From the NCBI GenBank assembly GCA_016193385.1, contig JACPSF010000301.1:1-5615 (forward strand): a stretch of 5,615 nt of DNA. Direction: 5' to 3'. Source of the stretch: Deltaproteobacteria bacterium (GTDB lineage Bacteria; Desulfobacterota_B; Binatia; UBA9968). Both the position numbers and the translations under genes were made by a program. The notes below the pieces were generated by a model. The model worked only from the letters and a program-made list of their open reading frames with translations. It did no database searches and was not told the DNA's origin. This document shows, piece by piece, positions 1 through 4,636 of the stretch (the stretch's first letter is position 1; each line of letters begins with the position of its first letter).

Positions 1-309
1 ACACCGAATGACATCCCCTTCTTCTACCTTACGGTCTACATAGGGGGCCTCAGAGGCTCGATGCATGACGACCGGGAGGCCGGCGCGTTCGCGGAGGATT
101 TTACAAGCAGAGCTGTGGTCCGCATGGGTGTGGGTGTCGATGGCGCAGATGATCTCTAAGGAAAAATCCCGCGCCAGCCCTAGATACTCCTCGGTCTTGT
201 CGATCTCCGGATCGATGACCACGCAGACCTTATCTTTTTTGCACCCGAGGAGGTAAGAAAGGCATCCGCTCGAGCGTATTTGCTCAAAAAAGAGATCCTT
301 CTCGTCCAC
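1..309 (-). CDS. MBL-fold hydrolase, ETHE1/persulfide dioxygenase-like (N-terminal part, runs off window)
   Basis: The 103 codons present read from a GTG at 309 to the window edge without a stop; the rest lies to the left. The N-terminus (FFEQIRSSGCLSYLLG, then VVIDPE) is the usual first strands of the metallo-beta-lactamase fold. The metal-binding signature THTHADH is seen, with H60, H62, D64 and H65 as candidate ligands. The THTHADHSS form is typical of the ETHE1/persulfide dioxygenase and glyoxalase II branch, which oxidises glutathione persulfide to sulfite and glutathione with one ferrous iron, or hydrolyses thioesters. The start is fixed by an in-frame TAG four codons upstream (316-318) and an AGGGG ribosome binding site just before GTG. 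It follows the cupin gene by 30 bp on the same strand, so they are probably one operon; that pairing favours sulfur oxidation over glyoxalase activity. A C-terminal rhodanese domain, common in this branch, cannot be tested here. Confidence 0.86.
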   Translation of the reverse strand, partial: MDEKDLFFEQIRSSGCLSYLLGCKKDKVCVVIDPEIDKTEEYLGLARDFSLEIICAIDTHTHADHSSACKILRERAGLPVVMHRASEAPYVDRKVEEGDVIRC

Positions 310-339
310 GCTTAACCCCTAGCAGAAGCGGGGAAGGTG

Positions 340-894
340 TCAGACCCGCGCCACCGTTCCCTTTTCCAGATTGTAGCGGTGTCTTTCGACCTTATCGAGA
401 TCGTAGCTGAGGAAGCGAAAGACCACGGCAGGTCCCTCGACGGCGTGGACGGAATGGATGTCGCCCGGAAGATACGGATGAACGACACCCGGACCAAGCC
501 GGTGTATTTCTTTTCTCTCCAACGTCGCTCGTCCAGGCTCCTTTCCGTCGTCCGTCCGCCGGTAAAGAGTGATGTCTGTGACTCCGGTATAAGAGCCGTA
601 GATCACCCAGCAGGGACCATGGTCGTGCGGCGTGTTGGCGTGTCCTTTCTGGTGGACGTGGCCCATCTGGATGAAACCGCGCTCGGAATCCCGGTAGAGC
701 TCCCGCGCGGGTTTGGCTTCCCGGATCAGTCGGGCCACCCAGGGCTCGTCAGAAGGGGTTGAGAGTAGCAGCTTCTCCATGAGGGCCTTGACCTTGAAGG
801 GAAGTTCGGGATCTTTGCCATTGCCCCAAACCGAGCGGATCTCATCGATATACCTCTCCAGCGAATTACCGGCGCTCGCCGCGCTGATCGCCAT
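340..894 (-). CDS. Cupin-fold thiol dioxygenase-like protein (cysteine dioxygenase-like)
   Basis: This gene encodes 184 residues. Cupin motif 1 is recognisable as G84-(X5)-H90-D-H92 (TPHDHGPCWVIYG) and motif 2 as PG-X2-H147 (LPGDIHSVHA), giving the three-histidine iron site of cysteine dioxygenase-type enzymes in place of the usual 3-His/1-Glu site. These enzymes oxidise a thiol (cysteine, 3-mercaptopropionate or similar) to a sulfinate with O2 in the cytoplasm; which substrate is used cannot be told. C95 follows the HDH motif closely but is not at the exact position of the mammalian Cys-Tyr crosslink cysteine. A longer reading frame begins at 966, but the ATG at 894 is preferred: it has a strong GGAGG at 902-906, seven bases upstream, and a plausible promoter (TGGACG-N16-GATAAT) lying inside the longer version. 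It is the first gene of a two-gene operon with the MBL-fold hydrolase. A general metal-dependent cupin of unknown substrate is the alternative. Confidence 0.85.
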   Translation of the reverse strand: MAISAASAGNSLERYIDEIRSVWGNGKDPELPFKVKALMEKLLLSTPSDEPWVARLIREAKPARELYRDSERGFIQMGHVHQKGHANTPHDHGPCWVIYGSYTGVTDITLYRRTDDGKEPGRATLERKEIHRLGPGVVHPYLPGDIHSVHAVEGPAVVFRFLSYDLDKVERHRYNLEKGTVARV

Positions 895-922
895 GATGGC
901 TCCTCCTTTCCAGACTTTTATC

Positions 923-950
923 ATTATCATCTTCCGGTGCCGGTCGTCCA
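923..950 (-). promoter_or_regulatory. Candidate sigma-70-type promoter for the cupin/MBL operon
   Basis: Read on the minus strand, a -35 TGGACG (950-945) and a -10 GATAAT (928-923) are separated by 16 bp. The -10 matches five of six consensus bases and the -35 four of six. Transcription would start near 916, giving a leader of about 22 nt that includes the GGAGG at 902-906. This is inferred from sequence only. Confidence 0.5.
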
Positions 951-975
951 GGGAGCATTCCGGCACAAAACTCTC

Positions 976-1002
976 AAGCGGAGAGGCAGGTTCCCTCCGC
1001 TT
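976..1002. repeat. Inverted repeat in the divergent intergenic region, possible operator
   Basis: AAGCGGAG at 976-983 is matched by its perfect reverse complement CTCCGCTT at 995-1002 with an 11-nt gap. It lies upstream of the candidate promoters in both directions: 25 bp from the leftward -35 and 41 bp from the rightward -35. That position suits a shared activator or repressor site. It lacks a following T-run in either direction, so a terminator is unlikely. No transcription factor can be named. Confidence 0.4.
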
Positions 1003-1043
1003 CTACTTGCAACCACACTTTTCGTATTAGAGCCCAACAAGCG

Positions 1044-1071
1044 TTGACAGCCTGGCCGCTGCTTTGATACG
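1044..1071 (+). promoter_or_regulatory. Candidate promoter for the flavin reductase gene
   Basis: A perfect -35 TTGACA (1044-1049) is followed after 16 bp by GATACG (1066-1071), a weak -10 with three of six matches but keeping the ATA core. If real, transcription begins near 1078. That is downstream of the GTG at 1071, so translation would have to begin further in, for example at the TTG at 1104. Confidence 0.4.
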
Positions 1072-1583
1072 TGTGGATCGATATCCCGAGCCGCGCAAAA
1101 CCCTTGTCTATCGACCCTCAAGAACTACGCCGTGTCATGGGCCACTTCGTCACCGGCGTTACGGTCATTACGACCAAAGATCGGGCCGGGACCGCCTTCG
1201 GTCTCACTGCCAATGCCTTCGCTTCCCTGTCGCTCGACCCACCCCTGGTGCTGGTGTGCATCGATAAAAGCGTGCAGTGTTACTCCTGTTTCGAAGAGTC
1301 GAAGTTGTTTGCGGCGAATATTTTAAGCGAGGAGCAGGAGGAGATCTCCAAGCGCTTTGCCACGAAGGGAATCGAGAAATTCGCCGGCCTTGAGTGGCGC
1401 ATAAGCGAACACGGCCTTGCGCTTTTGAACGGGGCGATCGGCTGTATCGAGTGCAAAATCGTTCAGGTCCACGACGGCGGCGACCATACGATTATGGTCG
1501 GCGAGATTCTTCGCGCCGCTGCCTCAGGGGATCGCCCGCTTCTTTTTTTCCAAGGGAAGTATCACCGCTTGCCGCAGGCCTAG
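1071..1583 (+). CDS. Flavin reductase-like FMN-binding split-barrel protein
   Basis: The protein has up to 170 residues, the normal size for a flavin reductase-like domain. The flavin-binding block is seen at residues 24-66 (GHFVTGVTVITT, then GLTANAFASLSLDPPLVLV), a GDH motif at 137-139 and the C-terminal PLLFFQGKYH. Such proteins use NAD(P)H to reduce free FMN or FAD, usually for a partner flavin monooxygenase, or bind flavin as cytoplasmic oxidoreductases. No monooxygenase partner is in the window, so the acceptor is unknown. It is divergent from the cupin/MBL operon, which may point to a shared role in desulfurisation or sulfonate chemistry; that is inference. The start is uncertain: GTG at 1071 gives the longest frame but has no ribosome binding site and overlaps the candidate -10. 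TTG at 1104 (before SIDPQELRRVMGHF) keeps all conserved sequence and is equally likely. Confidence 0.9.
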   Translation: MWIDIPSRAKPLSIDPQELRRVMGHFVTGVTVITTKDRAGTAFGLTANAFASLSLDPPLVLVCIDKSVQCYSCFEESKLFAANILSEEQEEISKRFATKGIEKFAGLEWRISEHGLALLNGAIGCIECKIVQVHDGGDHTIMVGEILRAAASGDRPLLFFQGKYHRLPQA

Positions 1584-1622
1584 CCGGGCGGCGGCTCATG
1601 GGGCACCCTAAAGGCCTTCGCC

Positions 1623-1751
1623 TTACCTTTCGCCCTGCCGGATCTCCTCGAAGAGCTGCGCCGAACCGGGCGCGAAGCCCGCATAGTGATTGTTGAAAAA
1701 GGCGTAGGTTTTTACCCCGCGATCCACGATTTTCTTTAGCTCCTTGACACC
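1623..1751 (-). pseudogene. C-terminal remnant of a DUF72 (YecE-like) gene
   Basis: Minus-strand codons from about 1751 down to a TAA at 1625-1623 encode about 42 residues that resemble the end of DUF72 proteins. The telling part is the strand and loop TYAFFNNHYAGFAPGSAQLF, where the FNNH-Y-G-AP pattern is the family's C-terminal signature. An intact DUF72 protein is around 240-300 residues, so most of the gene is missing. In the same frame, the sequence further upstream is the antisense of lexA and shows no DUF72 likeness. No start codon or ribosome binding site belongs to this fragment. The break coincides with the lexA promoter, suggesting that the lexA operon was joined here by a rearrangement. 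The identification rests on recall of the family pattern in a short peptide, so it is moderate. Confidence 0.6.
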
Positions 1752-1772
1752 TGAAAATAATTTCAGTATAAG
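1744..1772 (+). promoter_or_regulatory. SOS promoter of the lexA-imuA-imuB operon
   Basis: A perfect -35 TTGACA (1744-1749) and a -10 TATAAG (1767-1772, five of six matches) are separated by the ideal 17 bp. The predicted transcription start, 6-8 bases after the -10, is 1778-1780, which is the lexA ATG itself. No ribosome binding site could therefore be present in the mRNA, so lexA would be translated as a leaderless message. The next promoter-like sequence was not found before the window end. Confidence 0.82.
1751..1766. promoter_or_regulatory. LexA box (SOS operator)
   Basis: CTGAAAATAATTTCAG is a palindrome with perfect 6-bp arms (CTGAAA/TTTCAG) around ATAA and fits the CTG-N10-CAG pattern of proteobacterial LexA operators. 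It fills all but one base of the spacer between -35 and -10, so bound LexA would block RNA polymerase directly. Its place immediately before lexA is the standard autoregulatory arrangement. The inner bases differ from the E. coli consensus (CTGT...ACAG), as expected for a different lineage. Confidence 0.85.
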
Positions 1773-1778
1773 GCTTTC

Positions 1779-2387
1779 ATGCTCTCCCAGCTTACCTCCA
1801 GGCAAAAGCAGATCTACGAATTCCTGCTCAAGAACATCCGGGAGAAGGGTTACGCCCCTTCCATCCCGGAGATCGGTCGGAAATTTAAGATCGCCTCCAC
1901 CAACGGGGTCTCCGACCACTTAAAGGCCCTGGAGAAAAAGGGATACATCCGCAGAGTCGGCAAGAGGGCTTTGGAAGTTTTGACCCCTTTAGGCCGGCCG
2001 GCTCTTACCGATGCCCGGGAAATCCCGATCTTGGGCGGGGTTGCGGCAGGGAAGCCGGTTCTGGCCGAGGAGAACTTCGAGGGCTTTTTGACCGTGGCCA
2101 GTGATCTGGCGCGGGGCAAAGTCTTCGCCTTGCGGGTCAAAGGGGACAGCATGATCGATGCCGGTATTCTGGATGGCGATCGTGTGATTATCAGGTTTCA
2201 GGAGACGGCGGAGAACGGGGAGATTGTCTGCGCCCTGATCGATGGCGAGGCCACCTTGAAGAGATTCTATAGAGACGGTGATGGTGTGACCCTGCGGGCG
2301 GAAAACAAAAACCACGTCCCGATCACCGTCTCGCAGGGAGAGTTTCGTATCCTGGGAAAAGTGGTGGGACTGGTACGGAAGTTTTAG
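1779..2387 (+). CDS. lexA: LexA repressor, SOS regulator (EC 3.4.21.88)
   Basis: This 202-residue protein has the full LexA layout. An N-terminal winged helix (about 1-65) contains TSRQKQIYEFL and the recognition-helix region STNGVSDHLKALEKKG. The self-cleavage site is A90-G91 in GGVAAGKPVLAEE. The C-terminal serine protease/dimerisation domain has catalytic S124 (KGDSMIDAGILDGD) and K161 (GEATLKRF). These match E. coli A84-G85, S119 and K156 in order and spacing, so the protein should be cleavable in the presence of RecA filaments. It represses SOS genes and, through the box at 1751-1766, its own operon. It starts at an ATG with only a weak AAGG upstream that overlaps the -10, so translation is probably leaderless. 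It is followed by imuA after 55 bp. No sign of degradation is seen. Confidence 0.98.
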   Translation: MLSQLTSRQKQIYEFLLKNIREKGYAPSIPEIGRKFKIASTNGVSDHLKALEKKGYIRRVGKRALEVLTPLGRPALTDAREIPILGGVAAGKPVLAEENFEGFLTVASDLARGKVFALRVKGDSMIDAGILDGDRVIIRFQETAENGEIVCALIDGEATLKRFYRDGDGVTLRAENKNHVPITVSQGEFRILGKVVGLVRKF

Positions 2388-2401
2388 GGAGATGGTTTAA
2401 G

Positions 2402-2440
2402 ATGGAACGTGTTGAACGGTTTGAACGTCCAGGTGAATAG
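2402..2440 (+). CDS. Possible 12-codon leader peptide ORF upstream of imuA
   Basis: An ATG at 2402 opens a frame of 12 codons (MERVERFERPGE) ending in TAG at 2438-2440, two bases before the imuA ATG. AGGGAG at 2386-2391, overlapping the lexA stop, lies ten bases upstream and could serve as its ribosome binding site. The peptide is built on a V/F-E-R repeat because the DNA is a 9-bp tandem repeat. It may couple lexA translation to imuA, or may simply be a chance frame in repeat DNA. Evidence for expression is only positional. Confidence 0.25.
   Translation: MERVERFERPGE
2403..2429 (+). repeat. Three tandem 9-bp units of TTGAACNNN type upstream of imuA
   Basis: The units are TGGAACGTG (2403-2411), TTGAACGGT (2412-2420) and TTGAACGTC (2421-2429). 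They are perfectly phased at 9 bp and share GAACG. The last unit is identical to one inside imuB at 4232-4240. They fill the lexA-imuA gap just before the imuA ribosome binding site. Confidence 0.75.
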
Positions 2441-2442
2441 CT

Positions 2443-3042
2443 ATGAATTCTTTCTCCGCACAAAAACTCAGACAAGACATTGTCAGATCTTCGCCATGGA
2501 GTCTATCCGAGATCGCTGGACGCCTGGTGGAGATCTCCGGGTCGGGAGCTACGGCCGCGCTTACGCTTGCCTTCGGCCTGGTGTTGGAGGGGCAGCGGCG
2601 GGGCGAGCTGGTGGGCTGGGTTACATCTACGGAGAGCTCCTTCAACCCTCCGGATACCGCTCAAGAAGGCGTGGACCTCGATGCGTTGGTGGTCGTTCGC
2701 GTTCCCGACGCTCAGGCCATTCCCCGCGCCGGAGAAAAGCTTTTGAGATCCGGCGCTTTTGGCTTGGTGGTGCTCGACCTCGGCAGCACCGACATTCCAA
2801 TGCCGCTCCAGGCGCGCCTGGCCGCGCTTTCGCTGCAACACCATACGGCTTTGCTTTGCCTCACGGAGAAAGAGAGTAGGGAACCATCGCTGGGATCTCT
2901 CATCTCGTTGCGGGTTTATGCGGAGCGAAAGCGGAACTCCGCGGGTCAGTTTGCGTGCGAGCTTAGCGTTCTCAAGGACAAGCGTCGGGGACCCACCTGG
3001 GCAGAGACAGAGGTGTGCTGTGGACCGGCTGGCTTGTGCTAA
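2443..3042 (+). CDS. imuA: ImuA-like, RecA-related SOS mutagenesis protein
   Basis: This 199-residue protein has RecA-core likeness. LSEIAGRLVEISGSG (21-35) corresponds to the RecA stretch leading into the P-loop, and a Walker B-like strand FGLVVLDLGS lies at 106-115. The P-loop is degenerate: SGSGATAAL replaces GPESSGKTT, two residues shorter and without the lysine, so ATP binding is probably lost. ImuA proteins work with ImuB and the polymerase DnaE2 (ImuC) in error-prone translesion synthesis after DNA damage. The assignment rests on RecA likeness plus its position between lexA and imuB, because ImuA sequences diverge widely. ATG at 2443 is chosen because AGGTGA (2431-2436) lies just upstream. 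It overlaps imuB by 23 bp, so the two are translationally coupled. Expression should follow the LexA-controlled promoter at 1744-1772. A SulA-like or other RecA-fold accessory role is the alternative. Confidence 0.82.
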   Translation: MNSFSAQKLRQDIVRSSPWSLSEIAGRLVEISGSGATAALTLAFGLVLEGQRRGELVGWVTSTESSFNPPDTAQEGVDLDALVVVRVPDAQAIPRAGEKLLRSGAFGLVVLDLGSTDIPMPLQARLAALSLQHHTALLCLTEKESREPSLGSLISLRVYAERKRNSAGQFACELSVLKDKRRGPTWAETEVCCGPAGLC

Positions 3043-4522
3043 TCTCCCGGCGTTCCCGCTCCAACTCCTCCTCAAGCGCCACCCCGAGTGGGCCGTCTAC
3101 CCCGTGGCCGTGGTCGCCGAGGATAAGCCGCAAGCATCAATTCTCTGGGTCAACGAGAAGGCCCGGCGGGCCGGCGTGCTTTCCGGTTTTCGTTATGCTG
3201 CGGGATCTTCGTTGGCGCCTGACCTGCGCGCCGGCATAGTCCCGCCGGACGAGATCGAAAAGGAGGTCGCCGCGCTGACAAACCGCTTCCTGCGCTTTAC
3301 TCCCGGGGTTGAGCCGTCGGGTGAAGAGCCTGGAGTGTTCTGGCTTAGCGGGGCAGGACTCAATCTTCTCTATCCTTCTTTAAAAAAATGGGCGAGTGCG
3401 GTTCATACAGATATCAAAACTTATGTTTTTCACGCCAGCGTCGTGGTTGGATTTACGCGCTTTGGCACTTACGCCGCGGCAAAGACGCGAGAGGGAACGG
3501 TGGTCTTTGAAGATCTCTCTCAGGAGCGCGCGGCGGCGAGAGAGGTGCCGCTTGATCGTCTCGGTCTGGAACCGGACCTTCGCGATACGCTTTTTAAATT
3601 GGGGATAAAGACGGTAGGCGCATTTCTTTCTCTTCCGGCCGGAGGATTGTACGAACGCTTCGGGCCGAAGGCCTATCGCCTTCATAGAATGGCCTCCGGC
3701 GATCTGTGGGCACCGCTTAAGCCGTGTATTCCTGAAGAGCCAGTCCGGCAGAGACTCGTTCTCGATGATCCGGAGACGGACGCCACGCGCTTTCTGTTCA
3801 TAATAAAGGGACTCCTCCATCCCATTTTGGCGGCCCTCGCTGCCCGAGAAGAGGCGCTCGTAGAGCTACTGCTTCGCTTCCTCATCGACCGGAGCGGCTG
3901 GCGCGAAGAGCCCATTCGCCCGGCCGCTCCGACATTGGATTCAATCCAGGTGCTCGACTTGGTTCGCCTCCGCATGGAGACCGTGGAACTTTCGGCGGAA
4001 GTGGTGGAGATCGAACTCGTGGCGGGGAGCGGCCCGGCCACGCGCGACCAGCTCCGCTTTTTTGCCGAGCGGCCGACGCGCGACCTCGATGCCGCCAACC
4101 GGGCGCTCGCCCGCCTCCGCGCCGAGTTTGGCGATAAGGCAGTGGTGCGGGCGAAACTGACCGGTGGACATCTTCCCGAGGCCCGCTTTACCTGGGAGCC
4201 GCTCAGGCTCGTCGCACTCCCCCGAAACGATTTGAACGTCTTGAACTGTCCGCCTGCTAAAGTGTTGGTGCGCCGGATCCTGGCAAAACCGATCCCTTTG
4301 CCTTCACCGCCGCGCCACGGGCGAGACGACGGGTGGCTCCTTTTGGGACCGAAGTATGGAACGGTAGACAAACTCTCCGGGCCTTATATTTTTTCCGGCG
4401 GGTGGTGGGCGCGCGAGCTTCATCGGGAGTACTACTTCGCCGAGACCCGCCGCGGCGATATCCTTTGGGTTTATTACGATCGGCTACGCCGCAGGTGGTT
4501 CTTGCAAGGACGGATCGAATAA
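3020..4522 (+). CDS. imuB: ImuB, catalytically inactive Y-family polymerase-like mutasome protein
   Basis: This 500-residue protein has the ImuB architecture. The Y-family palm/finger region covers roughly 1-170 (LACANLPAFPLQLLLKRHPE, ILWVNEKARRAGV, YAAGSSLAPDLRAG). A helix-hairpin-helix-like stretch lies near 180-220, a little-finger-like region follows to about 340, and the family tail at about 434-500 has SGGWWARELHREYYF and WVYYDRLRRRWFL. The acidic metal ligands of active polymerases are missing: the first motif reads ACANLPAF and the SxDE region reads WLSGAGLNLL. A clamp-binding motif, Q344-L-R-F-F348, is visible. ImuB bridges ImuA, the beta clamp and DnaE2 in damage-induced mutagenesis. 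The open frame extends back to 2759, but that part runs antiphase through imuA. GTG at 3020 is chosen because it sits six bases after GAGG (3010-3013) and gives the family N-terminus. It overlaps imuA by 23 bp. Three 9-bp repeat-like units lie in frame at 4223-4249. Confidence 0.94.
   Translation: MDRLACANLPAFPLQLLLKRHPEWAVYPVAVVAEDKPQASILWVNEKARRAGVLSGFRYAAGSSLAPDLRAGIVPPDEIEKEVAALTNRFLRFTPGVEPSGEEPGVFWLSGAGLNLLYPSLKKWASAVHTDIKTYVFHASVVVGFTRFGTYAAAKTREGTVVFEDLSQERAAAREVPLDRLGLEPDLRDTLFKLGIKTVGAFLSLPAGGLYERFGPKAYRLHRMASGDLWAPLKPCIPEEPVRQRLVLDDPETDATRFLFIIKGLLHPILAALAAREEALVELLLRFLIDRSGWREEPIRPAAPTLDSIQVLDLVRLRMETVELSAEVVEIELVAGSGPATRDQLRFFAERPTRDLDAANRALARLRAEFGDKAVVRAKLTGGHLPEARFTWEPLRLVALPRNDLNVLNCPPAKVLVRRILAKPIPLPSPPRHGRDDGWLLLGPKYGTVDKLSGPYIFSGGWWARELHREYYFAETRRGDILWVYYDRLRRRWFLQGRIE
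4223..4249 (+). repeat. 9-bp repeat units inside the imuB coding sequence
   Basis: TTGAACGTC (4232-4240) and TTGAACTGT (4241-4249) are tandem, preceded by a degenerate unit CGAAACGAT (4223-4231). They read in frame as RNDLNVLNC, in the linker between the little-finger-like region and the conserved ImuB tail. The unit TTGAACGTC is identical to the one before imuA at 2421-2429. Because the period is 9 bp, gain or loss of units would not shift the frame. Confidence 0.6.
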
Positions 4523-4537
4523 CGCGTTGAAATACGA

Positions 4538-4609
4538 CGCGTTCAAACAGCTCAAACCAACCAACTTGACGTCTTAAACGTATTGAACTTTTTGAACTCT
4601 TTAAACGTT
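4538..4609 (+). repeat. Inverted/direct array of 9-bp TTGAACNNN units between imuB and intI
   Basis: On the plus strand, TTAAACGTA (4574-4582), TTGAACTTT (4583-4591), TTGAACTCT (4592-4600) and TTAAACGTT (4601-4609) are four phased 9-bp units, preceded by an 8-bp unit TTGACGTC (4566-4573). To the left the units are inverted: CGCGTTCAA (4538-4546), ACAGCTCAA (4547-4555) and degenerate ACCAACCAA (4556-4564). The two halves converge at about 4565, so single strands could partly fold back. The array fills most of the 114-bp imuB-intI gap. No GTTRRRY core of an integron attI site, no LexA box and no stem followed by a T-run was found in the gap. Confidence 0.7.
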
Positions 4610-4636
4610 CTGTTGCGCCCCTAAAGGGAGGTCTCC

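Noticed and set aside
895..966. Longer N-terminus of the cupin protein starting at 966
   Set aside because: The extra 24 residues show no cupin likeness and overlap a good candidate promoter; the ATG at 894 has GGAGG at ideal spacing.
1584..1622. Terminator behind the flavin reductase gene
   Set aside because: The sequence is GC-rich with small palindromes (AGGCCT, AAGGCCTT), but there is no stable stem with a following T-run.
2388..2440. CRISPR-like or minisatellite array at the lexA-imuA gap
   Set aside because: The 9-bp units have no spacers and too few copies for CRISPR; they are recorded as a short tandem repeat instead.
2759..3019. Upstream extension of the imuB frame to an ATG at 2759
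   Set aside because: It overlaps imuA out of frame, has no ImuB-like sequence, and the GTG at 3020 has a ribosome binding site and the family N-terminus.
2503..3075. Minus-strand open frame opposite imuA
   Set aside because: It is the antisense shadow of imuA; no family features or ribosome binding site.
3682..4371. Long minus-strand open frame (229 codons) opposite imuB
   Set aside because: It is a serine/arginine-rich, low-complexity translation of the antisense of imuB, with no recognisable domain.
4523..4636. Integron attI site or separate LexA box in front of intI
   Set aside because: No GTTRRRY core on either strand and no CTG-N10-CAG palindrome in the gap.
4523..4636. Rho-independent terminator after imuB
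   Set aside because: Short inverted repeats exist (ACGCGT twice, GACGTC, AACGTT), but none gives a GC-rich stem followed by a T-run.
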